A stretch of 64,000 bases of DNA from contig NC_068346.1 of assembly GCF_014633365.1 (NCBI RefSeq), forward strand, positions 11,925,030 to 11,989,029, written 5' to 3'. This DNA is from Diospyros lotus (lineage: Eukaryota > Streptophyta > Magnoliopsida > Ericales > Ebenaceae). Positions 37,801 to 49,109 of the stretch are shown in pieces. The first letter of the stretch is position 1. Every line of letters starts with the position of its first letter. The translations under genes and the position numbers were made by a program. The notes beneath the pieces are model-generated. The model made no database searches. It was not told the DNA's origin and saw nothing but the letters and a program-made list of their open reading frames with translations.

Positions 37801-39234
37801 AATTTGTGAATTTTCTTTATCCATGACCATATCTTCTGTAAGATCATTAGTCCTATGACCCAACATAAAATATTTGAAAGATGGAAAGTATATCATTTTT
37901 TGCATTCATGGCTAATCTCACAAATCAAAAAGCCACTTTCTCTTCGTGCAACAAATCTCAAACATAAAATCTCCTTCCAGCAATCCATGAATCCATATTG
38001 GAAGGATTCAGATTCTATATTTCAAAATTCTCTCTTTTTTTTTTTTTTTTATAGCATTAGAAATCACTAAATCAGATCCTATATTAAAGTTTTAAAGGCT
38101 TTTTAGGTTTTATATAGATATATATGTATGAATCATGATTGATAAATTAATTCTATCTCCATGAAGACTCAAAATCTGCTCATATGTTAGCTTCCTTAGC
38201 ATCTATATAATAGCCTTTGTAAGAAAGAGAGGAAACATCCAATAGCCATTAAGCATGGACATTCCAAAATAGATGCTGTAAATGTATTCAACACATATGC
38301 CCATGTGACATGCTAAATATGCGTTCTACAAGCACAAGCTGACATTGTATATAAATATCAGAGACATAGTATAGTTATTGTCTTATATAAATAAGTGTTA
38401 AAGGTATTGCTTGCGACTTCTTCCAGCTTCAATTTCAGGAATGCGCAAGTGAGGGTTGCTCTATTACATTCACAATTCTTCAGAAAACATTATTAAAATC
38501 TCCTAGATTTGTGTTGATAGGTATAAGAGCCTTTATTCCCATATCTTAACTTAGGGAGTAAAAATTGTGTCTTTTGTGTAACTAGTTTTGATTAATTTGG
38601 ACGATTATTTACATATTTAGCTTTCTTGAAAATTCTTACAAATTAGAGAGATTTTGTGAAATTGGTAAAATTTTATTCTAGAAGTTTTGGTGAATTTGTT
38701 CCATTTTCCCTAACAATTGTGACTGTTGTGTATCTCTATCACAAATTCAACAAAACTAGCTTTATTTGGCACTGCAATTCTAAATGACCTTCCATTGTCT
38801 ACAACCACCCATTTTTTGCATTCATGGCAATTCTAAATTTCTTTTAGTTTAAAAAGGAAAATAAAGATTTCTAAAAACTAATTTAATTTCATGCCCGATA
38901 AGTCAACAACGGAAGCTATACTTGCAAAAATCTAAAAGAAGGTCGAGGGGTAAACAAAATTATTTATATATGATGTTTATAGCCATGGAAAAAAAACCTA
39001 CAACAAAATCTTTAAAGGAATCTTATGAAATTTTTTAGAAAAGAATGGAGCATGAGTTGTTTATTAAAGACATACCCTATGTAATATAATTAATCATTGG
39101 ACAACAATTTGCGTTAGGATTTATGAAGAAGAATTTGAAACTTTTTTCAATTATTAGTGGATTACATCAATTATAAGTGGATTATATTATAAATAAAAAT
39201 ATAATAAAGCAAACACCATTCAAGTGTAGTATAC

Positions 39235-39438
39235 CTAAAACTCAGGTGAGCTCAACCAATGCACGAAATCTCTCCATTGCTCTCTCTCAATGTGTACTAG
39301 ACCCACTTGATTTCTCTCCTCATCTGTGGTGTACACGTCGTAGTATTTTGCGTCATTTAACCTCTTATTCACCCATAACTTACTTTTGACATCTAACAAG
39401 CCCACACACAACACACTATATAAAAATATAATTAACAT
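39235..39438 (-). pseudogene. CACTA ORF1 relic (Ptta/En/Spm, Transposase_24-like)
   Basis: The frame contains KSKLWVNKRLNDAKYYDVY, TTDEERNQ and EREQWRDFVHWLSSPEF. The pattern of a basic helix, then Y-x-TDEER, then W-x-x-FV-x-x-x-SSPEF recalls the Ptta/En/Spm plant transposase domain (PF03004) of CACTA elements, where an E-x-W-x-x-F/LV-x-x-W/F motif follows. Only part of that domain is present. It lies in CACTA-2 on the same strand as the captured PFK exons. This is from motif recall; a profile search is needed. Confidence 0.55.
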
Positions 39439-39464
39439 CTAAGGCTCACTAGACGAGTCGTTAC

Positions 39465-42400
39465 ATATTAAATCTTATCACTCACAGGATACATATAGTA
39501 TTAAGCATTAAAAATTTTAAAAAATGGGTGATTACCCACCACCCGGAGGGAGTGATTAAATTCTATCACTCAGAAGATACATATAGTACTAAGCATTAAT
39601 AATAAAAAATAATAGGTGATCATGTAAGGCCCGCTTCCGAATACTCGAAAGAAGGTCATTATAGAGATGATATAGAGCAAAACTGAACTCAACTCATTAC
39701 ATTTCTAGCAACGAAAATTTAATAAGATTTAATTACATTCCTAACATCTCATAACTCTAGGCTCAATGGCCATACAAAATAATAAGAGGCTCAAATGCCA
39801 ATAACATAATAAATTCTCATCATTACAAATCTCACCAAATTACTAACTAGGATCTTTAAAGTTAGGACGCGTCTCCATACACCACTATTCTTTGGCTGCA
39901 GTCCTATTGGACTCGCCCCCAATAACAGTCTCTCATTTACCTGGAATGGCAAAGAAGATCAAGTGAGCCACAAAGCTCAGCAAGCTCGAGGAACAAGGAA
40001 CAATATGTAGGATCCAAGAACATGACGACACCAAGAAGAGTAATCAAAGACTCCACAATTATATATAAGATCCATAATTCATGAATTTACCAATTCAACT
40101 TAATATATCATGTCACCATGTATCACTATGCAAATGTGCATACAATTCCAATATCAATATCAATTCTCATAGGCTCGCAAGCCATCAATCAATACATGCA
40201 AGAGTGCATCATTTCATTACCAATATCAATTTTTCCGACTCACAAGCCATAAATCAATGTATGTAAAAGTGCATAAGTTTCATAAAACCTCACAAATAAA
40301 TATGGAGCCAACCTGTCGGGCTATGGCCACCTCATCTCGTGCCAGGTGCTCTAGGGTACCCTTTCTCCCTCCGCGCAAAATAATAGGTGCGAAAAATATA
40401 TATATATATATATATATATGAAACCTGTAATGTATGCATCATGTATGCATTTTCCAACCACATGTATTTAAATTCTTGATTCTGCGATATTCATGCTGTT
40501 AACATCACTTACCCATACCGGGTATTTTCCCCATCATTAGATAAATTCAACATATCTTACTTCATAATGTTTACCACATTCAAGATGTAATTTATAACCC
40601 AAAAATGCTTAATGTAATTTACAAAACAAGAATACTTCTTTGAGAGATGCTATTTAATATTAAATCTCGATTCACCAGCTGAGGAGTATTATAAATTTAA
40701 TAACTATTCTTCCCATCATATGATTGTTGTGATTTCATTTAACTAGTGATAGTATGCATTTACTTGCATTCGTGCTCATAGCTCAAATTCATTATTAGTC
40801 CCCATGCAATCAAATGACCACACCACGCGAAATTGCTGATCAAACATAAACCTGAAATTTTTCTAAGGCAATGGACCAAATAGAACATATTTTGAAAATG
40901 TCTTCATTTTGAAAAACTAAGTCCCGGTAATTTGATAACTAGCATTCATTATTGTAAAAATGATTTTTAATGAATTTTTCAAGATACGGAAACTATGTAT
41001 TTCAATGGTGGTAAAATTGCAAATTCGTGGATTTGTACTAAAATCAAAATTCTAACTTTTTATTTTTACAGATTTTGATTTTTTTTGATATTTTTATTGA
41101 ATCCAAATGAGGGGTACTTTTTTATTTACATTTATGTATTAAAATAAATGAAAGTAAGATATAAATTAAAGAAAATGCAAACATTTACATTTATTTACAT
41201 TTATGTATAAGGTAAATAAATAGGGTGAGAACTGATAGCTCCCATTCAAAGGCATATGGGACGAGCTCGGGAACAGCTTGAGGTCTTGAGGTAGCAGCTT
41301 ACAGAGAGAGCTCGCGGGAAGGAGAAGCAAATGAGCTCGAGGTTATGAGGTCAACATGAGTTTGCTGAACGAGCTCGCGGTCAAGGGGTTGAGCAAGAGC
41401 TCGCTAGACGAGCTTGAGGTCAGGCGTGCGACAAGAGCTCGCGGCCAAGAGCTTGAGAAATGAGCTTGCGGGAACGAGCTCGTGATTAAGCTTATGGTCA
41501 AGGAGCATATAGGTGTGAGCTCGCGGCAAAGAGATGGAACGAGCTCGCTAGAACATCAATGAAGCTGAACGTGTATATATATATAACTATGTTTGCCGAA
41601 CAGAACAAAACAGGGGCATTCGAATGACTGTTTAAGCATGAATATATGGTGGATTAGCTAGGCAGGGCATGCTCTAATAAACTTTACAAATCTCTGAGGG
41701 GTATCAGCTCGTTACGCATGTTGTATATATGTATTTACAAGTGGGTCTCATATATGGGTGAACAACATATATATATATATATATTCAGTTCAGCTTTGCT
41801 GTTTGATGCAAGACCTTCGAATACCTCAATAAAATCATTTGAATGAGTGGCAGATGACTTAGCATTTTACATTCCGACATAGCACATACAACTATAAGAT
41901 GCATTTGGAACAGCGAGCTCATACAGAGGTGATATACACACAGATATATATATATATACATACTCTTTGGATGCAGAACGAGCAGAGGTTCTCATCCTCA
42001 CCTAGCTATATAAATGCCATTCACGAAGAAAGCTTGGGGTGAAAACAAACCCCATTTCGAGACCTCAAGAAGACTCCAATAGATACCCAGATTTGAAGAT
42101 TCAATGAACTCTAGCAGAGAGTGAACCATACGCAACAACAAGCGTATAAATATATTTTATACATGTATATATATGTAACCCCTCACAGTGACTAAAATGA
42201 AGAGACTAATAGGGGAACTTGCACGAGAAAATAAATAACAAGGGAGCTCGCACTGAAAATTAAGAGAGAGTACAAGAAGAACTTGCCTGATGAAGATAAA
42301 ATCCAAGAAGAATACCACCAGCCTCTTCCACTTAACTTACTTTGCCACAGAAGTGAAGAAACAGCAACGTAGCAGAAGTGAATGAACATGGAAGAAGAAG

Positions 42401-43090
42401 AAGAATGCTGGTTAAGAAGAAGTAGTTTCAGATGGGAAATGAGAGTACGCACAAGAGAAAGGTCACCAGTGCAAGTGTAGCATGAAGAAGGAAAATGCAT
42501 TGTCTGCACCTGCCACTTGGTCAAAATGACCTGACTGCCCTTCACCTTTACAATGGCCAAATGGAAGACAAAGGGCATTATTGACATTTGTTGGCCAATT
42601 TAATTTATTATGATTTTCTTTCAAAAATTTCAAATCTCATTTCCCAATTGGGCTCAGCCCATACCGTGGGTCATTCCATGGCCCAACTCACTAACCCAAA
42701 TAAATTATCATCATCCGAGCCCATTCATAATATATTTAAAATTCTAAACACAACTCAATGGCCCAATTCATTTGGACTTTCCCCACATTTTTGAATCCCA
42801 TTTGGATGGCTACCAAATTCTTATTTCCACTACACTTCATTCCAAAAAAAAAAAGAAAAATATTTTCAACCCTCAATTAATTAAAGCAAAAATTTTTGAA
42901 CCCAAAATAAAATACCCAAAAACGTCTAGGCCCCATAACGGGTCGTTACAGATCACCCACCACCCGGAGGGAGTGATTAAGTCCTATCACTCACATGATA
43001 CATATTAAACATTCAAAATTTAAAAAAAGAGGTGATCACCCACCACTCGAAGGGAGTGATTAAATCATGTCACTCACAAAATACATACCT
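39465..43090. repeat. About 88-bp tandem repeat (four units) split by LTR A3
   Basis: Units contain GATCACCCACCACCCGGAGG, GAGTGATTAAAT, CTATCACTCAC and GATACATATAGTA. Two units lie left of LTR A3 (39465-39622) and two right (42951-43090). The LTR target duplication GATCA is the start of a unit. Confidence 0.85.
39623..42950 (-). mobile_element. Solo LTR A3 (3328 bp) inside CACTA-2
   Basis: The plus strand reads TGTAAGGCCCGCTTCCG at 39623 and AACGGGTCGTTACA at the end, with the perfect duplication GATCA (39618-39622, 42951-42955). It is the inverted counterpart of LTR A2, and both have the GAGCCNNNTGGCTCAC-type word near the 3' end (here at about 39960-39985). A TATA-like box on the minus strand (CATTTATATAGC) lies near 42004-42014. 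An array of GAGCTCG palindromes occupies 41261-41550. Frames within it are chance. Confidence 0.93.
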
Positions 43091-44469
43091 CGAACAATGT
43101 TGGTATCACAAATAATTATCAACTCCATTAACATACTGGTCAGAAAGTCTATCATCCAATTGCATCCAATTCCTATCCATTGTACTAGATACAACAAAAA
43201 TTGATAGTATTAGACATAGATTAAATTATAGAGCACGAGAATATGGGATAAAAGCACTACCAGTATTCATGTACATATATATATACATATACATATATAT
43301 ATATCTACCAACCTAAAAGAAACAAAGCTCTTATAATAGTATTCTTTATATATATATTAATAATTCAAAAAAGTTAAAACTTTTGGCAGATAACAGTTCA
43401 AGCAAGTATATGTATAGAATTTAACAAGCTGAGAGTAAGCAATTGTCCCTAACCTAAACAGTTGAGACAGAGCACTATAAATTTAAAATGCCTTCCACAA
43501 TAACACAATCTAACAATATAAATAAAGATAAAAACAACCAAGGAGCTTAGATTCAAACTTAAGTAAAAAAGAAACATCAATTATTACAGTACCTAAGTGT
43601 GGTCATTTGCATTTGCAGAAGCTGAGAGCATATTATCTTAATAAAAAAACATACTATGGGTGTTTGATGGAAATATTAACGAAGAAAAAAACCTAATCCA
43701 ACTCTTTACTTTACAAGAACTTAAACTTGTGATTAAAAAAAAATAATAAAAATATCCCTAATTGTAATTGTGAGTAAATACAACTAAAATAAATTACTTA
43801 CAACACTTCTTCAATAAATTAAAGATGAACATAGAAAAACTTTTGAGCACTAATACTTCTCCTATTTTCTTTAACACATGAGATTAATATATTTAAACAA
43901 TACTTGAAATTGATAGATTACAAAATGTAGCCAAAGTTTAAAATGCAAAGGAAAAACTGTCAATTGCTCATCAATTTCAATAGATAATTGTTTGATGGAG
44001 ATGTCAAAGGCTATATAAATACAAGACCCTTGACCTAAACTTGTGACCTTTTGATCCCAGAGCAACCATACTATTGCAACCAAGGCTCTCCCTCTCACAT
44101 AAAATATATTAACAAATATTAATTAATTGGCTACTAAAATTCTTTTAAAGGTTGTTATCAATAATATACTTTATAATTATATTAAAATAACCTATTATTA
44201 CAAGTGAACAATATGGAGGTCAAAGCAACTAAAAAGGTAGTAAAACCAACAGTTTTGTAATGTTAGTCAAGAAAATATAAAAGCCATAATGGAATTGCCA
44301 ACTTATATATCAAACATAGAAAATTCACTTGTTTTACATAAACTTGTTCCAGGATGAGGTAATAACAAAAGGCATACATAGATGGGATCATGGGACTGCA
44401 ACAGATACATAGGTATCATTTATTTGAATACAATTTGACCTAGAAGCCAATAATTGAGACATAACTCGC

Positions 44470-45114
44470 CTGCCCAGCTCTCTCTGCCACATAGACAACA
44501 GCTGATCCCTTTGTCTCAATTAGGCACTTTAGATGCCTCTAGACACCATGCGGTCCATATAAATTAAAAGGTACCTGAAGTGCATGCAAACATCAAATAA
44601 ATATCTAAGCTCAGGTAAAAGAAATTTTATTAAATATCCTCATTAAGTACCTCTGGGATCAAACATATATCAATTTGTCCACTAGCAAGAGCGGCATGAA
44701 TGGCTATAAATCCACTACTACGCCCCATCAATTTGACTATGCCAATACCATGATAAGCACTATGTGCTTGTTGGAAGATTGAAAGAAAACTCAGAAATCA
44801 AGGTACTAACACCAGGAAGGATTGTAAACTACAGGTACATAACTCTAAGAAATGAAGGATGATTTAATAATTACACCAAATTCACAACAAACAAAATAAG
44901 TGCAGTAGTAAGAATTAAAAGCAACTTGCACCAATGCACAACAAACAAAATAAGAACTAAATGAAACTTGCACCTTAATGTATGCTGAATTTATTGCACG
45001 TTGTGCTTCTTCAATAACAGTATCAAAACCAAAAGTTTTATCCATCAGCAGAATATCATTATTTATGGTTTTTGGCACACCAACTACTGCCATTTTCAGT
45101 CGTCTTTTGCGACA
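44470..45114 (-). pseudogene. Captured phosphofructokinase gene fragment (three exons)
   Basis: Three minus-strand exons with introns are recognisable. Exon A (44974-45114, after acceptor TTTTTAG) encodes [38 protein letters not shown]. Exon B (44651-44766) encodes [17 protein letters not shown] and [15 protein letters not shown]. Exon C (44470-44574, after CACTTCAG) encodes VPFNLYGPHGV, a TAG stop, then KCLIETKGSAVVYVAERAG. This is the substrate-binding core of plant ATP-dependent 6-phosphofructokinase, which makes fructose-1,6-bisphosphate in glycolysis. The TIDND motif carrying the catalytic Asp reads TINND here, while MGR and the PE acid are kept. About 120 of some 450-500 residues are present. 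The exon-B acceptor appears one base short. The stop, lost catalytic Asp and truncation rule out enzyme activity. Confidence 0.9.
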
Positions 45115-45179
45115 CTAAAAATCATAATGAAGAAATTAGATTATGTAAACAGAACAAATTATGAAGAATGTAATACTGG

Positions 45180-45545
45180 CAGGGGCGAATAGGGGCGAAT
45201 GTGGCAGTGGCGAAAAAAGGTGGAAGTAGCGGCGACGACAGGAAAAGGAAGCGACGACGAGGGCGATGGTGAGGCAACGGATGAGTCGCGAGAGCGAGGC
45301 CGAGGGCGAGCCAATGAGCGAGGGAGACGCAAAGATGAGGGTTTTTGGGGGGGCTGGGAAAGAAAGAGGAGGGTGAAAGAGCCAGAGCGAGGGCAAGAGC
45401 GAGACAGCGAGGGCGAAGGGTGGGAAAGAGGGAGATCGAGGGAGACGCATAGATGAGCGTTTTTTGGGGGGCTGGGAAAGAAGGAAGAGGGCGAGAGAGC
45501 CAGAGCGAGGGCGAGCTAGAGAGCCAAAGAGGGGGACTTGGGGAT
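45180..45545. repeat. GC-rich GAGCGAGGGCGAG block of CACTA-2 with 118-bp duplication
   Basis: Purine-rich GC-rich sequence related in wording to that at 530-935 (GCGAGGGCGAGCC, GAGCCAGAGCGAGGGC). A unit with GAGGGAGACGCAAAGATGAG and GGGGGGGCTGGGAAAGAA is repeated about 118 bp apart (45320 and 45438). It directly precedes the PFK fragment on the minus strand. No credible coding content. Confidence 0.7.
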
Positions 45546-47287
45546 TTGGGGGAGGTTTGGGGACTTTGGGATTTTTTTTTTTTTAGGGGGGGGAGATTCC
45601 TGCCTCTTCAATTTATTTAGTTTTGTTAATATTTAATAATTAAATACAAAACAATATAATTATAAAAATAATATTAATAATTATTTAATTAATAAAAATA
45701 AAATAATTTAAATAAAATCTTATTATTAAATAATTTAAATTATTGTATTTCAAATTAATATTTATTTAAAAATATAATTACATTATAAATCTAATAATGA
45801 TAATAAATTAATTTGATATATTAAATATTATTTATTAATAATTTGTTATCTCAAATAATTAATTTATTTTCAATAAATAAAATTATATTAAACGAAATCT
45901 GCAGAACATCTACAAATTATTAGGGTAAATCTCGAGTTTCACAAAAATAATTTAAAAAATAAAAATTCAAAACTTCCACCGCACTTAGGGTAAATCTCAA
46001 GAGAGGGATTTGGATTATACATAACACTTAAATTTCAAAAATAAAAATTAACCCCCTATAATTTTTTTATAGTATAACTATTAAGGGGGAAAGTCATTCC
46101 ATATTTTCGTTCGAAAACCATTCTGAACTTATATTGATACTCTCTTATTCTACTCATTTTAACAAACACTACCTAAATATATTGAATAAATATTTTTTTA
46201 TATTTTTTATTCTTAACAAGAATAACACATGTCACTTCTCTAATTGTTTATTATGAATGACTTAATTGTACATTTAATTGTGTTACAATGTCTATATATT
46301 AAATAGTGATATATGATATTGTTATCAAATATAAGATACAATGTCATCCATATATTATAGTTTTTAAACCTTTTAACTTAGCAAAAATTTTTCCTATTTA
46401 TAGAGAAAAATAGACTGACAAGATAGTTCCTAAACTCCATTCTATATAATATAATCCCTCGATATTGTTTCATTTTATGATTTTTAAAATTTAAAATAAT
46501 AAAAATTTTAATAATATTATGATTTTTAAACTTTTTATTTATTTTTCAAATGTAGTGTTTAATTTCATGCCCGATAATTTTTTTTTATTATTTTATGGTT
46601 CGAATTAAAAATTTTAGTCATTAACTACGGGAAAATGGTATATTAACGACGACTTATTTTTCCTGTCATTAAAAGTTATCTTATAACGACGGGATTTATA
46701 TTTAGTCGTTAATAGTACTACATTATCGACCAAAACTAATGTCGTCGCTAATTTTTGGTCTTTAATGCCTGTTTTTGTTGTAGTGATACATGAGCATTAA
46801 ATGTTTTGTTCCTTTACTTAGATGATTCATTATCTAACTTGGGCTTTGCCTCTGGAATATTCAAACGTTTCAGATGGAGATTATAGCAGAAACGAGGATG
46901 AATGAGGCATGAAATGGCACTTAGCAAAGTGCATGATGAGTTGTATGATGAGTTGAATGTATGTTATGTAGCCCATGTGTTTAAGTTTTGCTACTTTGAA
47001 TTCTGAACGTTTTGAGAAATGATGATGTATAACCTTAATTATGGTTAATGAGGATGTAAGAATTGATTTATGATTTATGATTAATGCTAAGATGTTAGAT
47101 TCAATTCTAGCTTCTGCATTTGATATTTATGATAATTCTCTGTCGAGATAGATGCATGGAAATTTTGGGATGGATATGAGAAATGATATGGTTTAACAAT
47201 AGTTTTTAAGAAAAAAAAATTATTATCCCAGAATTGTCCTAAATTATAATGCGCTCGAAAAACGAGGTGTTACAATGTGGATGTGAT

Positions 47288-48566
47288 TGATATCTTACTC
47301 TTGTAGAGAGTTTTGATAATGACAAACTTTTCAAAACAAATATGAAAATCAAGGATTTAATGCTTAGGGGCATTCAAAATCAACTTCATTTTTTACTCAA
47401 CTTGAATTCAAAAGAAATGAAGTTAAGCGATTTCAAAATTAGATAATTCCATGGGTTAAAATCTTAGATAATTTTTTTCAAAATTAGTAATCTTGAAATG
47501 GTTTCAAGTGTTTGTGAATCAAATATCTATCTTTTCTTTCAATCTGTTAACAAAGTATTCAATTTTTTTCATGGCATCTGTCGACTAAGTTCAAAATTAT
47601 GTCGGCTATCAAATCTTTAAGAATTGATTCTGTCGACAGAAGGCCTTGGCTCTGTCGACTAACATCATGTAGTATTTTTCATCTTACTTTTAAACTGTTG
47701 ACTATGTCATATTGCTGTCGACTATCATGATGCTTAAAATTTTTAGTTGCCTTGTTCTGTCGACTAAGCCTATGGCTTTGTCAACTAGCAGATTGGTTTT
47801 ATCAAATCTGTTGACAGATGGCTCGTGTCTGTCGACTGTGTCTCAAATTTGTATTTTATATTTGTCAACTAACTCATTTGTTTGTTGACAGTTTGTTTCG
47901 TAGAAAGATAGAACGGCTAGTTTTGGGGGCATTAAATGCTCGACCAATCACCCATAACGGTCCGATTTTTGGATTTTTCCACCATCAACTATAAATAGGT
48001 GGTTGAAGATTCATTAAAACTCTCTTAGAACATTTATTACCCAACTACCGAGCATTCACATTGTCATCAAGCTTTAAATTTCATTTTCTTTGTTATTATC
48101 TTTTTGAGGCTTTGTATTTAAGTGTTAACTTCCATTTCAAGCCTCTTATTTTCTGTAGAGAGAACTTGTAACTAAGAGATTTCACTCTTAGATTCTCTTA
48201 TCTCCTTATATTGTATTTTACCTAGCGTAAGCTAGAGGGCCTATGTGTGTAGGAGGGTTGTCTCTCTTTCTAGTCTTAGACTAGAGGATCGACTTGGTTA
48301 AGTAGGGGGTTTTAATATAATCATTTGCGAAATCCTTAGTGAGAAATTAAGGTACTGAACTAGGCTTGGAAAGCTGAACCACTTTAAATTATTGTCTTCT
48401 GCTATTGCATTTATTTCTCATTTCATCTAGCATTTCATATTGATATTCATTTTCAATCCATCTTACATCGATTTCAATTAAGGATTTTTGTAAACATAAG
48501 TTTAAATTTTAAAATAACCCAATTCACCCCCTTTTAGGTTCTGGTGCCATTGCTACGTTTATATCA
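47288..48566 (+). mobile_element. Solo LTR C1 (1279 bp) at the end of the copia polyprotein
   Basis: It starts TGATATCTTACTCTTG and ends CGTTTATATCA, with the perfect duplication GTGAT (47283-47287, 48567-48571). TATAAATAG at 47990-47998 marks a plus-strand promoter. CCCAATTCACCCCCTTTTAG near the end is a typical copia-LTR 3' region and recurs inverted in LTR C2. An array of GTCGAC palindromes occupies 47545-47900. Confidence 0.9.
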
Positions 48567-48571
48567 GTGAT

Positions 48572-49109
48572 TGCCATCTTGACAATCAAATGACAAGCAA
48601 CAAGTTTTTCACTAGGTAAAGCCTTGGACAACATACCTAAAACATTATCATCCATGTGGAACTTCTCAAACTTTAACTATTTAGAATCTAAAACATCTAT
48701 TATACAATGATATGTAACATCAATATGCTTTGATCTACCATGAAATGTTGGATTTTTACTAATATGGATGACATTTCGACAATCACAAGATAATACATAC
48801 CTCTCTTTCATAAAGCCAAGCTCTTGCACAAACCTCTTCATCCATAGAAACTCCTTACAAAGTTCTATCATTGTAATAAACTTTGTTTCTATAATGGACA
48901 ATGCAACACATTTTTGCAATCTAGATTGCCAAGTGACTACTCCTTCTATGAAAGTGATCAAATAACCTAAAGTAGACTTTCTCGAATAAATATCTCTTGC
49001 CATATCAGAATTTGAATAACCAACGAGAAAGGTTTCTCACTCCCACAGCAAAAATTCATATCAAAAGTGCCTCAAAGTTATCTCATGATCCACCTCACTA
49101 CATTCCAAT
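48572..49109 (-). pseudogene. Copia RNase H and polyprotein C-terminus
   Basis: The minus-strand frame at 48677-49003 reads KSTLGYLITFIEGVVTWQS, LQKCVALSIIETKFI, CKEFLWMKRFVQELGF and SKHIDVTYHCI, the RNase H domain of Ty1/copia Pol, followed by VLGMLSKALPSEKL. Key copia signatures (KSTSGY, SKLQKCVALSTTEAE, KHIDVRYHFI) are recognisable with substitutions and stops. It continues the RT fragment at 52770-53756; LTR B4 lies between, with CCAAT duplicated. RNase H would degrade template RNA during reverse transcription. Confidence 0.88.

Larger units (their letters stand above)
36829..46785 (-). mobile_element. CACTA-2, complete-ended CACTA transposon carrying phosphofructokinase exons
   Basis: This 9957-bp element is bounded by CACTACAAGAAAAATGAG (36829) and TTTTTGTTGTAGTG (46772-46785), with the 3-bp duplication ATA (36826-36828, 46786-46788). 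Subterminal repeats use TAACGACGGGA and TCGTTAA in both orientations (36845-37160 and 46610-46760). Inside lie an ORF1-like relic (39235-39438), solo LTR A3, a split 88-bp repeat, three PFK exons (44470-45114) and a GC-rich block (45180-45545). All coding remnants are on the minus strand, so I place its 5' end on the right. No TNP2-like transposase is visible, so it is non-autonomous. Its insertion splits LTR B2. Confidence 0.93.
29391..47274 (+). mobile_element. Solo LTR B2 (about 2.9 kb of own sequence), interrupted by a Helitron and CACTA-2
   Basis: It starts TGTAATACCCCGTTTCGG and ends AAACGAGGTGTTACA, flanked by the perfect duplication ATGTG (29386-29390, 47275-47279) despite the 17.9-kb separation. 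Its own sequence is 29391-30114, 35181-36828 and 46789-47274. Family-B relatives share collinear words: CTTAGATG..ATCATCTAACGTGGGC in B3 and the equivalent at 46818-46850 here. A run of short imperfect repeats (CGAGAATCGAGGTAATGCGC-like) lies at 35985-36130. It inserted between the copia polyprotein end and the PPT. Confidence 0.85.

Noticed and set aside
36829..46785. Functional phosphofructokinase gene
   Set aside because: Only three exons are present, with a stop codon and the catalytic Asp position changed to Asn.
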